Below are positions 26,864-36,338 of a stretch of 64,000 nt of DNA, one piece after another. The notes beneath the pieces are model-generated. The model was not told the DNA's origin. It saw nothing but the letters and a program-made list of their open reading frames with translations, and searched no databases. Every line of letters starts with the position of its first letter. Within the stretch, counting starts at the first letter, position 1. The DNA is from Dechloromonas sp. HYN0024 (GTDB taxonomy: Bacteria; Pseudomonadota; Gammaproteobacteria; Burkholderiales; Rhodocyclaceae). The DNA is taken from contig NZ_CP031842.1 in assembly GCF_003441615.1 (NCBI RefSeq), positions 496,001 to 560,000 on the forward strand, written 5' to 3'. The position numbers and the translations under genes are program-made.

Positions 26864-26961
26864 GTCGGTACTCGTCGAGGGTTCAGATATGACTGATCTT
26901 AGGTGGCATCGTTTATTGATAAAAGCGGGTAATTTATATATCGTTAATCTAAAATATAGAT
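26864..26961. promoter_or_regulatory. Divergent fpr/LysR control region
   Basis: A 98-bp AT-rich gap separates the two divergent starts. The right half is notably AT-rich (TTATTGATAAAAGCG, then TTTATATATCGTTAATC). It must contain both promoters and, by analogy with fpr/finR, a LysR-regulator site. No single convincing T-N11-A palindrome could be fixed by eye. Confidence 0.45.
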
Positions 26962-27885
26962 ATGAAGATCACCCTGCGCCAACTTGAGGTCTTTGCGGCC
27001 GTTGCCCGTCTTGAAAATGTTTCGCGAGCCGCGGCTCAGCTCAACATGTCGCAGTCGGCAGCGAGCACGGCGCTGCTCGAACTGGAGCGTCATTTCGCTT
27101 GCCCTCTGTTTGACCGCGTCGGCAAATCCCTACGCCTCAACGGGAGCGGGCGGGGCTTGTTGCCGCAGGCCGAAGACATGCTGGCCCGAGCCCATGAAAT
27201 TGAAGGATTTCTGGCGGGGGGGCGTCTGGCTCCCGTCGCCGTCGGGGCGACGCTGACGATCGGCAATTATCTGGCGACGCTGGTGGTTGTTGATTACCTG
27301 CAAAAAAATCCGGGCAGTCGGGTCGATCTTGCCGTTTGTAATACGCAACAAGTGGTTGATCGCCTGCGCCGCTTTGAACTCGATGTTGGCCTGATCGAGG
27401 GCGAGGCCAGCGATTCGGATCTGATCTTCGAGCCGTGGATTGACGATGAACTGGTAGTGTTTTGCGCCCCATCACACGCCTTGGCGAAAGCTGGGGAGGC
27501 GGCACCGGCCGTCCTGGCGGAACAAAAATGGATCGTGCGGGAACCGGGTTCAGGGACGCGTGCCCTGTTCGACCGGGCGATCCGCTCGGTCGGCGTCGAT
27601 GCCGATGTCTGTCTGCAGCTTGAGCATACCGAGGCGATCAAGCGGGCGGTCGAATCGGGTCTGGGGGTCGGCTGCCTGTCCCGGCTGTCGCTGCGCGAAG
27701 CGCTGCGGCGCGGCAGTCTGGTCGAGATCAAGACGCCGGCACTGGCCCTGCGTCGCCGCTTCCAGTTTGTCCGTCAGCGCCGGCGCCACCTCAGTACGGC
27801 AACCCGCATGTTCATTGACGAGTGTCGTCGTCTGACCGGCGATGCGGCCGATACCAGCCAACTGACCTTGCCATTCATTCCCTGA
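26962..27885 (+). CDS. LysR-family regulator, FinR-like
   Basis: A 307-aa LysR-type transcription factor. The N-terminal winged HTH (1-60) reads LRQLEVFAAVARLENVSRAAAQLNMSQSAAS. The effector domain from about 90 has the usual two-lobe periplasmic-binding-like layout. The divergent position next to fpr points to FinR, which activates fpr and sulfur-assimilation genes in pseudomonads; this is inference from context. It ends about 10 bp before a hairpin shared with the convergent TRAP operon. Confidence 0.88.
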   Translation: MKITLRQLEVFAAVARLENVSRAAAQLNMSQSAASTALLELERHFACPLFDRVGKSLRLNGSGRGLLPQAEDMLARAHEIEGFLAGGRLAPVAVGATLTIGNYLATLVVVDYLQKNPGSRVDLAVCNTQQVVDRLRRFELDVGLIEGEASDSDLIFEPWIDDELVVFCAPSHALAKAGEAAPAVLAEQKWIVREPGSGTRALFDRAIRSVGVDADVCLQLEHTEAIKRAVESGLGVGCLSRLSLREALRRGSLVEIKTPALALRRRFQFVRQRRRHLSTATRMFIDECRRLTGDAADTSQLTLPFIP

Positions 27886-27892
27886 TCAGGAC

Positions 27893-27919
27893 GAAAAAAC
27901 GGGGTCCGCAGACCCCGTT
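27893..27919 (-). terminator. Terminator of the TRAP dctQM operon (shared)
   Basis: Read on the minus strand, AACGGGGTC, loop TGCG, GACCCCGTT is followed by TTTTCGT. It lies about 20 bp beyond the dctM stop and also immediately after the convergent LysR gene, so it may work in both directions, though the U-run favours the minus strand. Confidence 0.8.
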
Positions 27920-27938
27920 CTGGTTAGTGCGCGCAAAA

Positions 27939-29426
27939 TTACTTGCTGTCGCTCTGCAGGTTCTTGAGCAGGTCGGCCGCCGATTTATCGTCGTCCTTGT
28001 TTGCGTCGGGTTCTTCTTCGCTACGCTTCATGAGCGAGTCCAGATCGATGGCTTCCGGCGCCTTGCCTTCCTTCTCCAGTCTCTGCTGCTCCTTCTGCGC
28101 CTCGTCACCATAGCTGACGATGTTCGGGAAGATGATGATCAGCGCGACCATGATGATCTGAATGCAAACGAAGGGAATGGCACCCCAGTAGATGTCCGTC
28201 GTCTTGACGGACGATGGTGCCACCGAGCGCAGGTAGAACAGCGCGAAGCCGAAGGGCGGGTGCATGAAGGAGGTCTGCATGTTGACCGCGAGCAATACGC
28301 CGAACCAGACCAGATCAATGCCCAGCTTGTCAGCCACCGGAGCAAGCAGTGGCACGATGATGAAGGACAGTTCGAAGAAGTCGAGGAAGAAGGCGAGCAG
28401 GAAGACCAGCAGGTTGACCACGATGAGGAAGCCGACCTGTCCGCCGGGCAGGCCGAGCAGCAGGTGTTCGACCCACAGGTCACCATTGACGGCGCGGAAG
28501 ATCAGACCGAATACCGTCGAGCCGACCAGGATGAAAACAACGAACGAGGACAGCTTGCCGGTCGTTTCCATCGCCTGTTTGAGCAGTTTGAAGCTCAGAC
28601 GCTGGCGGGCGATGGCAAGGATCAGCGCGCCGGCAGCACCCATGGCGCCGCCTTCGGTCGGCGTGGCAATGCCGAGGAAGATGGTGCCGAGGACGAGGAA
28701 GATGAGGACCAGCGGCGGCACCAGTGTCGTGAGGACGCGGAACAGGAGCTTGAAACCGCGCAGGCTGCGTGCTTCAAGCGGCAGAGCCGGGCAGGCGCTC
28801 GGTTTGATGACGGAGAGGACGGCGACATAGCCAACGTACAGGCCAGTGAGGATCAGGCCGGGAATGAAGGCGCCTTCGTACATGTCGCCGACCGATTTGC
28901 CGAGCTGGTCGGCCATGATGATGAGCACCAGCGACGGCGGGATGATCTGAGCCAGTGTGCCGGAAGCGGCAATGACGCCCGAAGCAAGCCGCTTGTCGTA
29001 GCCGTAGCGGAGCATGATGGGTAGCGAGATCAGGCCCATTGAAATCACCGAGGCAGCCACCACACCGGTCGTCGCGGCGAGCAGGGCACCGACGAAGATG
29101 ACGGCGTAAGCGAGGCCGCCACGCAAGGGGCCGAACAGCTGGCCGATGGTGTCGAGCAGGTCCTCGGCCATGCCGGATCGTTCAAGAATCAGCCCCATGA
29201 AGGTAAAGAAGGGGATGGCGAGCAGCGTGTCGTTGGCCATGATGCCGAAGATGCGCTCGGGCAGGGCCTGGAAGATGGCCGGCGTGAGCAGGCCAAGTTC
29301 CATGCCGATGAGGCCGAAGACAATGCCGTTGGCAGCCAGCGAAAAAGCCACCGGATAGCCGCAGAGCAGGAAGACGACGAGGGCACCGAACATCAGCGGC
29401 GCCATGTTGGCGATCATCCATTCCAT
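27939..29426 (-). CDS. dctM: TRAP transporter large permease DctM
   Basis: A 495-aa ion-transporter-superfamily membrane protein, the channel-forming subunit of a TRAP transporter using a sodium or proton gradient. Typical parts are the N-terminal PVAFSLAANGIVFGLIG, MGLILERSGMAEDLLD and the ATPTEGGAMGAAGALI motif. It carries a long charged C-terminal tail (from about 435, rich in Glu, Lys and Asp, ending LLKNLQSDSK) beyond the usual membrane core. Its start shares one base with the dctQ stop (TAATG). Confidence 0.93.
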   Translation of the reverse strand: MEWMIANMAPLMFGALVVFLLCGYPVAFSLAANGIVFGLIGMELGLLTPAIFQALPERIFGIMANDTLLAIPFFTFMGLILERSGMAEDLLDTIGQLFGPLRGGLAYAVIFVGALLAATTGVVAASVISMGLISLPIMLRYGYDKRLASGVIAASGTLAQIIPPSLVLIIMADQLGKSVGDMYEGAFIPGLILTGLYVGYVAVLSVIKPSACPALPLEARSLRGFKLLFRVLTTLVPPLVLIFLVLGTIFLGIATPTEGGAMGAAGALILAIARQRLSFKLLKQAMETTGKLSSFVVFILVGSTVFGLIFRAVNGDLWVEHLLLGLPGGQVGFLIVVNLLVFLLAFFLDFFELSFIIVPLLAPVADKLGIDLVWFGVLLAVNMQTSFMHPPFGFALFYLRSVAPSSVKTTDIYWGAIPFVCIQIIMVALIIIFPNIVSYGDEAQKEQQRLEKEGKAPEAIDLDSLMKRSEEEPDANKDDDKSAADLLKNLQSDSK

Positions 29427-30019
29427 TATTTGGCCTCCTTGGCTTTGGCGGCGGCGATGGCGGCGGCCAGTTCTTCTTCGGCCGTCGGGCCCTTGTCTTT
29501 TTGGCCGGGGTCGTCGATGCGGCCAGCAAGGAAGGCCAGGCGCTTGATCAGCTCGGAAATGCCTTGCAGTGCAAGCAGGGTGAAGGCGACGGGCAGGATC
29601 ATCTTGACCGGCCAGCGGATCAGCCCCCCGGCATTGGCCGACATTTCATTGATGTGGAAGGAGTCGGCAACCAGTGGCAATGACAGCCAGAGAATGGTGA
29701 TGACCATCGGCAGCAGGAAGAAAATGGTGCCGAGTATGTCGATCCAGGCCTGTCCTTTGGGTGAAAGCTTGCCGGCGACAACGTCGATGCGGACATGCTC
29801 GTTTTTCTGTAGCGTATAGGGTGCGCAGAGCAGGAAAACGGCAGCAAACAAATACCACTGGATTTCCAGCAGGCCGTTCGAGCTGTAGTTGAAGATGAAG
29901 CGGACGGTGGCGTTGATGGAGCAGATGATGGTCATCACCAGCACGAGCCAGAAGGCGGCTTTGCCAATGCGCTCGTTGAGCTTGTCGATCAGCTGCGAGA
30001 GCTGGAGCAGAAGGGTCAC
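29426..30019 (-). CDS. dctQ: TRAP transporter small permease DctQ
   Basis: A 197-aa protein with four hydrophobic helices that pairs with DctM. Markers are the N-terminal LSQLIDKLNERIGKAAFWLVLVM, the LEIQWYLFAAVFLLCAPYTLQKNEHVRIDV segment typical of DctQ, and the C-terminal helix before a charged Ala/Lys tail. It is first in the dctQM operon and has a clear GGAGGA ribosome-binding site. The binding protein at 24315 (plus strand) is the nearest candidate partner. Confidence 0.92.
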   Translation of the reverse strand: MTLLLQLSQLIDKLNERIGKAAFWLVLVMTIICSINATVRFIFNYSSNGLLEIQWYLFAAVFLLCAPYTLQKNEHVRIDVVAGKLSPKGQAWIDILGTIFFLLPMVITILWLSLPLVADSFHINEMSANAGGLIRWPVKMILPVAFTLLALQGISELIKRLAFLAGRIDDPGQKDKGPTAEEELAAAIAAAKAKEAK

Positions 30020-30121
30020 GAATATTCCTCCTCGATTGATAGAATTCCCGGCTTCTGAATATGGCCGACGTTAATTGAACATCTCAGGGGCCGAATTTAC
30101 AGTGAAGGCGAGAGGCAGAGA

Positions 30122-30778
30122 ATGGTGGAAATCCCTACAACCCGGACAACGCATATTTGCCTGGTGCGCCACGGCGAAACCGAATGGAATGCCGAGCGGC
30201 GTATCCAGGGTCAGATCGACATCGGCCTCAATGACACCGGCCGCCGCCAGGCTGTAGCCGCCGGGCGCTGGCTCAGGACGGCCGGGATTATGGCCTTGTA
30301 CAGCAGTGATCTCAAGCGCGCCTGGACGACGGCGCAAGCCATTGGCGCTGAGCTGGGTCTGGTGCCGACCGCCGTGCCCGAAATGCGTGAACGGCGCTAC
30401 GGTGTTTTCGAAGGCCTGACCTACGATAAGGCAAAGACGAATCATCCCGATGGTTATGCGGCCTTCGAAGGACGTAACGCCGACTACGATTTCGAGAATG
30501 GTGAAAGCCTGCTCGTCATGTTCGCCCGGGTGACCGGCAAACTCCAGGAACTGGCGGCCCGGCATCCGGGCGAGACCATCGCCATCGTCCTGCACGGCGG
30601 GGTGCTCGACATCATCAACCGTTTCGTGCGCGGCAACGCACTGGAGGCACCACGTGACTTCCTGATTCCCAACGCAGGCATCAACTGGATTGCGGTGGAG
30701 GATGGTCAATGGCAGCTGAAAACATGGGGCGAAACCGATCATCTCGAGCCGGGTGCCCTTGATGAGCTTCCGGCGTGA
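30122..30778 (+). CDS. Histidine phosphatase family protein (phosphoglycerate mutase-like)
   Basis: A 218-aa enzyme of the histidine phosphatase superfamily. The catalytic motif LVRHGETEWN (His17) forms the phosphohistidine; the acid MRERRYGVFEGL and the second histidine in VLHGGVLD complete the site. Members include cofactor-dependent phosphoglycerate mutase, alpha-ribazole phosphatase and broad phosphatases, and sequence alone does not separate them; the length and FEGLTYDKA resemble GpmB-type phosphatases. It ends 39 bp upstream of glyA, so it may be co-transcribed with it. Confidence 0.85.
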   Translation: MVEIPTTRTTHICLVRHGETEWNAERRIQGQIDIGLNDTGRRQAVAAGRWLRTAGIMALYSSDLKRAWTTAQAIGAELGLVPTAVPEMRERRYGVFEGLTYDKAKTNHPDGYAAFEGRNADYDFENGESLLVMFARVTGKLQELAARHPGETIAIVLHGGVLDIINRFVRGNALEAPRDFLIPNAGINWIAVEDGQWQLKTWGETDHLEPGALDELPA

Positions 30779-30817
30779 TAAAATTCGACCCCTTTTCAAT
30801 GGCTTGAGGCATTTACC

Positions 30818-32068
<1,251 letters not shown>

Positions 32069-32085
32069 GGCAAAAATTGGGAATG

Positions 32086-32127
32086 GGCAATTGGTGATGC
32101 AAGTAGCCAATTGCCGATGACCGATGA
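32086..32127 (+). repeat. Inverted repeat plus short tandem repeat between glyA and nrdR
   Basis: GGCAATTGG (32086-32094) and CCAATTGCC (32107-32115) form a perfect 9-bp inverted repeat with a 12-base spacer. It is followed directly by two tandem CCGATGA units (32114-32127). No U-run follows. It may be a short dispersed palindromic element or an operator. Confidence 0.5.
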
Positions 32128-32136
32128 TCAGTAACC

Positions 32137-32601
32137 ATGAAATGTCCATTCTGTAGCCACGACGACACAGCCGTTGTCGACACCCGTCTCTCCGATGAGG
32201 CGGATGTCGTTCGTCGCCGCAGAAAGTGCAACGCTTGCGACAAGCGCTTTACCACCTATGAGCGGGCTGAGATTCAACTGCCGCAAGTGGTCAAGAAAAA
32301 TGGCCTGCGCACCGAGTTCAGCCGGGCCAAGCTGCGGGCAAGTCTTGAACTGGCCTTGCGCAAGCGGCCGGTGTCGATCGAGTCGGTCGATGCGGCGGTT
32401 GCCGATATCGAGGAAAGGCTCTTGTCAGCCGGTGAGCGCGAAGTCAGTACGCAGCAGTTGGGCGAACTGGTCATGCGCGAGTTGAAGAAACTCGACAAGG
32501 TGGCCTATATCCGTTTCGCCTCGGTCTATCGCAATTTTGAAGACGTCGATGCCTTCTCCAAGGCGATCCGCGAAGTCTCGCCGACATCCCGAAAAAAATG
32601 A
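32137..32601 (+). CDS. nrdR: Transcriptional repressor NrdR
   Basis: A 154-aa ATP/dATP-responsive repressor of ribonucleotide reductase genes. The N-terminal zinc ribbon has all four ligands, Cys3, Cys6, Cys31 and Cys34 (KCNACDKRF), followed by the ATP-cone domain (about 49-139). The length is standard. Its stop overlaps the ribD start as ATGA. No nrd gene is present in the window. Confidence 0.97.
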   Translation: MKCPFCSHDDTAVVDTRLSDEADVVRRRRKCNACDKRFTTYERAEIQLPQVVKKNGLRTEFSRAKLRASLELALRKRPVSIESVDAAVADIEERLLSAGEREVSTQQLGELVMRELKKLDKVAYIRFASVYRNFEDVDAFSKAIREVSPTSRKK

Positions 32602-33686
32602 GTTTCTCGGCCGACGATTTTCGGCTGATGGCCCGCGCCCTGCAACTCGCTGAGCGAGGTCTGTGGACGACCTCGCCCAATCCACGGGTCGGCTGCGTGC
32701 TGGTTCGGGCCGGCGAAATCGTTGGCGAAGGCTGGCACGAGAAGGCCGGTGAGCCGCATGCCGAAGTCCACGCGCTGCGGATGGCTGGCGAAAAGGCAAA
32801 GGGTGCTACCGCCTACGTGACGCTGGAGCCGTGCAGCCATCACGGTCGGACACCACCCTGTGCCGAGGGGCTGATCGCGGCCGGGGTGTCCCGCGTTGTG
32901 GCGGCAATGACCGATCCGAATCCGCTGGTTGCCGGCAAGGGCATGGCCCTGTTACAGGCTGCCGGTATCGAAACGACCAGTGGTGTGCTCGAAAACGAGG
33001 CGCGCGAACTGAACATTGGTTTCGTTTCGCGCATGATGCGTGGCCGACCGTGGTTGCGCCTCAAGGCTGCCGCCAGTCTGGATGGAAAGACCGCCCTGAA
33101 CAACGGCGTCAGCCAATGGATAACCGGCCCAGCGGCGCGGCGTGACGGCCATGCCTGGCGGGCTCGGGCCTGTGCCATCCTGACCGGTATCGGAACGGTG
33201 CGCGATGACGATCCGCAATTGTCGGTGCGCGATGTGGAGACGACCCGACAGCCGTTGCGCGTGGTTGTCGATAGCCTGCTGGAGATTTCCCTGACGGCGC
33301 GCATTCTTCAGGATGCCCCCGTGCTTATTGCGGGTGCCATCGACAATCCCGAAAAGAGCGCCAAGCTGCGTGCCGCCGGACACATCGTTGAAATCCTGCC
33401 GAATGCGGCCGGCAAGGTCGATCTCAAGGCCTTGCTCGAATTGCTGTCGCGGCGCGGTATTAACGAAGTGCATGCGGAGGCCGGTTGCAAGCTGAACGGC
33501 TCGCTGCTGCGCGAAGGCCTGGTCGACGAGCTATTGCTCTATCTGGCACCCTGCCTGATTGGCGATGCTGCGAACGGCCTTTTTAATTTGCCTGAACTGA
33601 CGTCGCTAGCCGACAAGCAGCGCCTGCAGATTCGCGATCTGCGGCAGCTTGGCGAAGATATTCGCCTGATCGCCCGTTTCCCGTAG
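32598..33686 (+). CDS. ribD: Bifunctional riboflavin biosynthesis deaminase/reductase
   Basis: A 362-aa two-domain enzyme catalysing the second and third steps of riboflavin synthesis. The N-terminal deaminase (1-145) has the zinc site [11 protein letters not shown], then [12 protein letters not shown]. The C-terminal NADPH-dependent reductase (about 147-360) shows [14 protein letters not shown] and [20 protein letters not shown]. It is coupled to nrdR by a 4-base overlap. Its last 104 bases overlap the convergent moeB gene. Confidence 0.96.
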   Translation: MSFSADDFRLMARALQLAERGLWTTSPNPRVGCVLVRAGEIVGEGWHEKAGEPHAEVHALRMAGEKAKGATAYVTLEPCSHHGRTPPCAEGLIAAGVSRVVAAMTDPNPLVAGKGMALLQAAGIETTSGVLENEARELNIGFVSRMMRGRPWLRLKAAASLDGKTALNNGVSQWITGPAARRDGHAWRARACAILTGIGTVRDDDPQLSVRDVETTRQPLRVVVDSLLEISLTARILQDAPVLIAGAIDNPEKSAKLRAAGHIVEILPNAAGKVDLKALLELLSRRGINEVHAEAGCKLNGSLLREGLVDELLLYLAPCLIGDAANGLFNLPELTSLADKQRLQIRDLRQLGEDIRLIARFP

Positions 33687-34428
33687 GGCCGCACACGGCG
33701 CAGTCGTGGTCCTGCTTGAAGCGGACCGTGCGCCACTCCATGGTCAGGGCATCAAGTAGCAGCAGGCGACCGGTCAGCCGCTCACCAATGTCGGCGGCCA
33801 GTTTCAGCGCCTCGGCCGCCTGCATGGTCCCGATGATGCCGGTCAGCGGCGCAAAGACGCCCATTACCGCGCAACGGACTTCCTCGACATCCTCGCCTTC
33901 CGGAAACAGACAGTGGTAGCACGGCGAATCGTCGCCGCGAAGGTCGTAGACGCTGATCTGGCCGTCGAAGCGAATGGCTGCCCCGGACACCAGCGGCTTG
34001 CGGTGATGGACGCAGGCCCGATTGATGGCGTGTCGGGTGGCGAAATTGTCGGTGCAGTCGAGTACGAGATCGGCCGTGGCAACCAGTGCATCAAGCGCTT
34101 CGCCGGAGAGCCTTTGTTGGAGCGGGACGATATTGATGTCCGGATTGATGGCCGTCAGCGCCTGTCGTCCGGATTCTGCCTTGGCCATGCCGACGCGGCC
34201 TTGCGTATGGAGAATCTGGCGTTGCAGGTTGGTGAAGTCGACGGTGTCGTCATCGACCAGCGTGATCCTGCCAATGCCGGCCGAAGCCAGATAAAGCGCC
34301 GCCGGCGAACCAAGACCGCCAGCCCCGATGATCAGCGCATGGGTACCCAGAATGCGGGCCTGACCTTCAATGCCCAGTGCGTCGAGCAGGATATGGCGGC
34401 TATAACGAAGTAGCTGTTCGTCGGTCAT
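33583..34428 (-). CDS. moeB: HesA/MoeB/ThiF adenylyltransferase
   Basis: A 281-aa E1-like enzyme that adenylates the C-terminal glycine of a sulfur-carrier protein (MoaD or ThiS). Signatures are RYSRHILLDALGIEGQ, the nucleotide loop GAGGLGS, DNFATRHAIN and the Cys in VRCAVMGVFAPLTG. Two Cys pairs for structural zinc are seen (CYHC, CAVC). Which carrier it serves cannot be decided. The C-terminal roughly 30 residues beyond CAVCG are not conserved-looking and lie antisense to the end of ribD, making the protein longer than the usual 250 aa. Confidence 0.92.
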   Translation of the reverse strand: MTDEQLLRYSRHILLDALGIEGQARILGTHALIIGAGGLGSPAALYLASAGIGRITLVDDDTVDFTNLQRQILHTQGRVGMAKAESGRQALTAINPDINIVPLQQRLSGEALDALVATADLVLDCTDNFATRHAINRACVHHRKPLVSGAAIRFDGQISVYDLRGDDSPCYHCLFPEGEDVEEVRCAVMGVFAPLTGIIGTMQAAEALKLAADIGERLTGRLLLLDALTMEWRTVRFKQDHDCAVCGPTGNGRSGEYLRQAAADRESAGAACRLATSVQAN

Positions 34429-34442
34429 CGGGTTGCTGGTCG

Positions 34443-34501
34443 GTAGTTATTGGTTGGTAGTGGCGATTGAGGAAAACTGCCGACTGGCAACTAACAACTA
34501 C
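34443..34501 (-). repeat. Imperfect inverted repeat between the HMA-like gene and moeB
   Basis: The 69-bp gap holds long imperfect arms, GTAGTTATTGGTTGGTAGT-type (from 34443) and its near-complement ending at 34501, with about 34 bp between arm centres. The right arm includes the stop codon of the 134-aa gene. The wording resembles degenerate repeats of TGGTTGGTAG/AACTAACAAC type. It could form an mRNA hairpin between the two genes. Confidence 0.45.
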
Positions 34502-34902
34502 TTGTATTCCCGCCACTCCGGTGGCGTGTCATCGTGGTCGCCGTGTGGGTGATGTTCCCAGGCATTGACGTAGGCTTCCGAAGCCGAGCGCTTGAGGCGC
34601 TTTTCGGGTGCCCCGATGTTATGCAGCTGGGTATCCTCGACGTAGTAGATAAGTGCCCGGGTGAGCTTGGTGAACAAGGTGTTGTCGAGGTGGAAGCCCT
34701 TGTCGACCAGATGTTCGTCAAGTTCGCGCAGGGTATGCTGCTGCAGGTCGTAGCTGACGTCGAGGGACCGCTTCTCGAAGCGCGCGTGCACCTCGACCGC
34801 TTCGATGTGCTGCAGATCATCAGCCGCTTCGGGCACTTGGCCCGGCGGGAACTTGGAGAACAGGATCTCCCGTTTTTTCTTGAGGTCTGTGCCGGCCATC
34901 AT
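34498..34902 (-). CDS. Conserved small protein with HMA-like fold pattern, function unknown
   Basis: A 134-aa cytoplasmic protein that I do not recognise by name. Residues 33-73 (AVEVHARFEKRSLDVSYDLQ, then TLRELDEHLVDKGFHLD) follow the beta-alpha-beta pattern of heavy-metal-associated domains but without the CxxC metal site. The C-terminus is rich in His and acidic residues (HHPHGDHDD), which could bind metal. It lies between ctpA (17 bp upstream) and moeB, and is probably in the same operon. Metal handling or partner binding is a guess only. Confidence 0.7.
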   Translation of the reverse strand: MMAGTDLKKKREILFSKFPPGQVPEAADDLQHIEAVEVHARFEKRSLDVSYDLQQHTLRELDEHLVDKGFHLDNTLFTKLTRALIYYVEDTQLHNIGAPEKRLKRSASEAYVNAWEHHPHGDHDDTPPEWREYK

Positions 34903-34919
34903 CCCTCCCGATCAATGCG

Positions 34920-36338
34920 CTATTGCGCCTTATTCTGCATGATCTGAAGACCCTTGAGAAGATTCAGTGCCTGCTGGAACTGGTAGTCCGCCTTGGTGGC
35001 GTATTCCAGACGTTGTGGCATTTCTTCCTCGGGCTCTTCCTTGCTCTTGTCCTTGCCATTTTTCGCTGGCTTTGCCGCACCCTTGGGATCGGGTTTGGCG
35101 GCTTCCTTCGCTGCTTCCTTTTCCCGATCATTGCTCAGATGGCGATCCAGATCGGCTTCGCGCAGGCGCATGCCCGGGCTGCTGCCGTTGGCGCTTTCCT
35201 CGACGACGATGTCGGGGGTGATGCCCTTGGCTTGGATCGAACGGCCTTCCGGCGTGTAATAGCGGGCCGTGGTGAGCTTGATGGCGGTGTTGCCGGGCAA
35301 TGGCAATACCGATTGAACGGAGCCCTTGCCGAAGGTTTGGGTGCCGACGATGATCGCCCGTTTGTGATCCTGCAAGGCGCCGGCGACGATTTCCGAGGCC
35401 GAGGCGGAGCCGCCATTGACCAGTACGATCATCGGCACCTTCTTGGCTTCGACAGGCATGGACTTGAGCGGGTCTTCCTTGCTGCCACGCAGGTAATCCT
35501 GGGCGCGGGCCTTGAAATCCTGCTTGGCATCAGCGGTTCGGCCGTCGGTCGAGACAACCTTGACGTCAGGTGGCAGGAAAGCGGCGGAGACGCCGATGGC
35601 GCCGTTGAGCAGGCCGCCCGGGTCGTTGCGCAGGTCGAGGACGAGACCCTGCAACTTGTTGCCATCCTTGTAGAGGGCGCTGACATGCTTGGCCAGTTCG
35701 GCCACGGTATTTTCCTGGAACTGGGTGACGCGCACCCAGCCATAGCCCGGCTCAATGAGCTTGGACTTGACGCTTTGCACCTTGATCACTTCGCGGATCA
35801 GGGTGACTTCGATGGGCTTGGTTTCACCCTTGCGGATGATGGAGAGCTTGATCGGGGTCTTCGGCTTGCCGCGCATTTTCTTGACGGCATCGGACAGGGT
35901 GAGGCCCTTGACCGGCGTTTCGTCGAGCTTGAAGATGAGGTCGCCTGACTTGATGCCAGCCCGGAAGGCCGGGGTGTCCTCAATTGGCGAAACAACCTTG
36001 ACCAGACCATCTTCCATGCCGACCTCGATGCCAAGGCCGCCGAATTCGCCCTGGGTGCCGACCTGCAGGTCCTTGAAGGCATCGGCGTCGAGATAGGTCG
36101 AGTGGGGGTCAAGATTGGAGAGCATGCCGGAGATGGCATTGGTGATCATTTTCTTGTCTTCGACCGGCTCGACGTAGCCCTGCTTGATGGCGCTGTACAC
36201 CTCGGCAAAGGTGCGCAGTTCGTCGATGGGCAGGCCCTGACCGACGTCCTTGTCGGCCATGGCCGGGAAGTTCAGGGTGATCAGTGCGCCGGCGACGAAG
36301 GCGCCAACGGTCAGGCTAAAGGTTTTTGTTTTGCTCAT
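34920..36338 (-). CDS. ctpA: Carboxy-terminal processing protease CtpA (S41)
   Basis: A 472-aa periplasmic serine protease of the CtpA/Prc group that trims cell-wall hydrolases and other exported proteins. An N-terminal signal/anchor (about 8-28) is followed by a PDZ domain (GEFGGLGIEVG to about 170) and the S41 catalytic core with Ser in NGGSASASEIVAG and Lys in GTQTFGKGS. A Lys/Glu-rich linker near the C-terminus is low-complexity. The start at 36338 is chosen because it overlaps the envC stop as ATGA; the Met five codons upstream is less likely. Confidence 0.94.
   Translation of the reverse strand: MSKTKTFSLTVGAFVAGALITLNFPAMADKDVGQGLPIDELRTFAEVYSAIKQGYVEPVEDKKMITNAISGMLSNLDPHSTYLDADAFKDLQVGTQGEFGGLGIEVGMEDGLVKVVSPIEDTPAFRAGIKSGDLIFKLDETPVKGLTLSDAVKKMRGKPKTPIKLSIIRKGETKPIEVTLIREVIKVQSVKSKLIEPGYGWVRVTQFQENTVAELAKHVSALYKDGNKLQGLVLDLRNDPGGLLNGAIGVSAAFLPPDVKVVSTDGRTADAKQDFKARAQDYLRGSKEDPLKSMPVEAKKVPMIVLVNGGSASASEIVAGALQDHKRAIIVGTQTFGKGSVQSVLPLPGNTAIKLTTARYYTPEGRSIQAKGITPDIVVEESANGSSPGMRLREADLDRHLSNDREKEAAKEAAKPDPKGAAKPAKNGKDKSKEEPEEEMPQRLEYATKADYQFQQALNLLKGLQIMQNKAQ

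Noticed and set aside
30779..30817. Glycine or tetrahydrofolate riboswitch before glyA
   Set aside because: The gap is 39 bp, too short for either aptamer.
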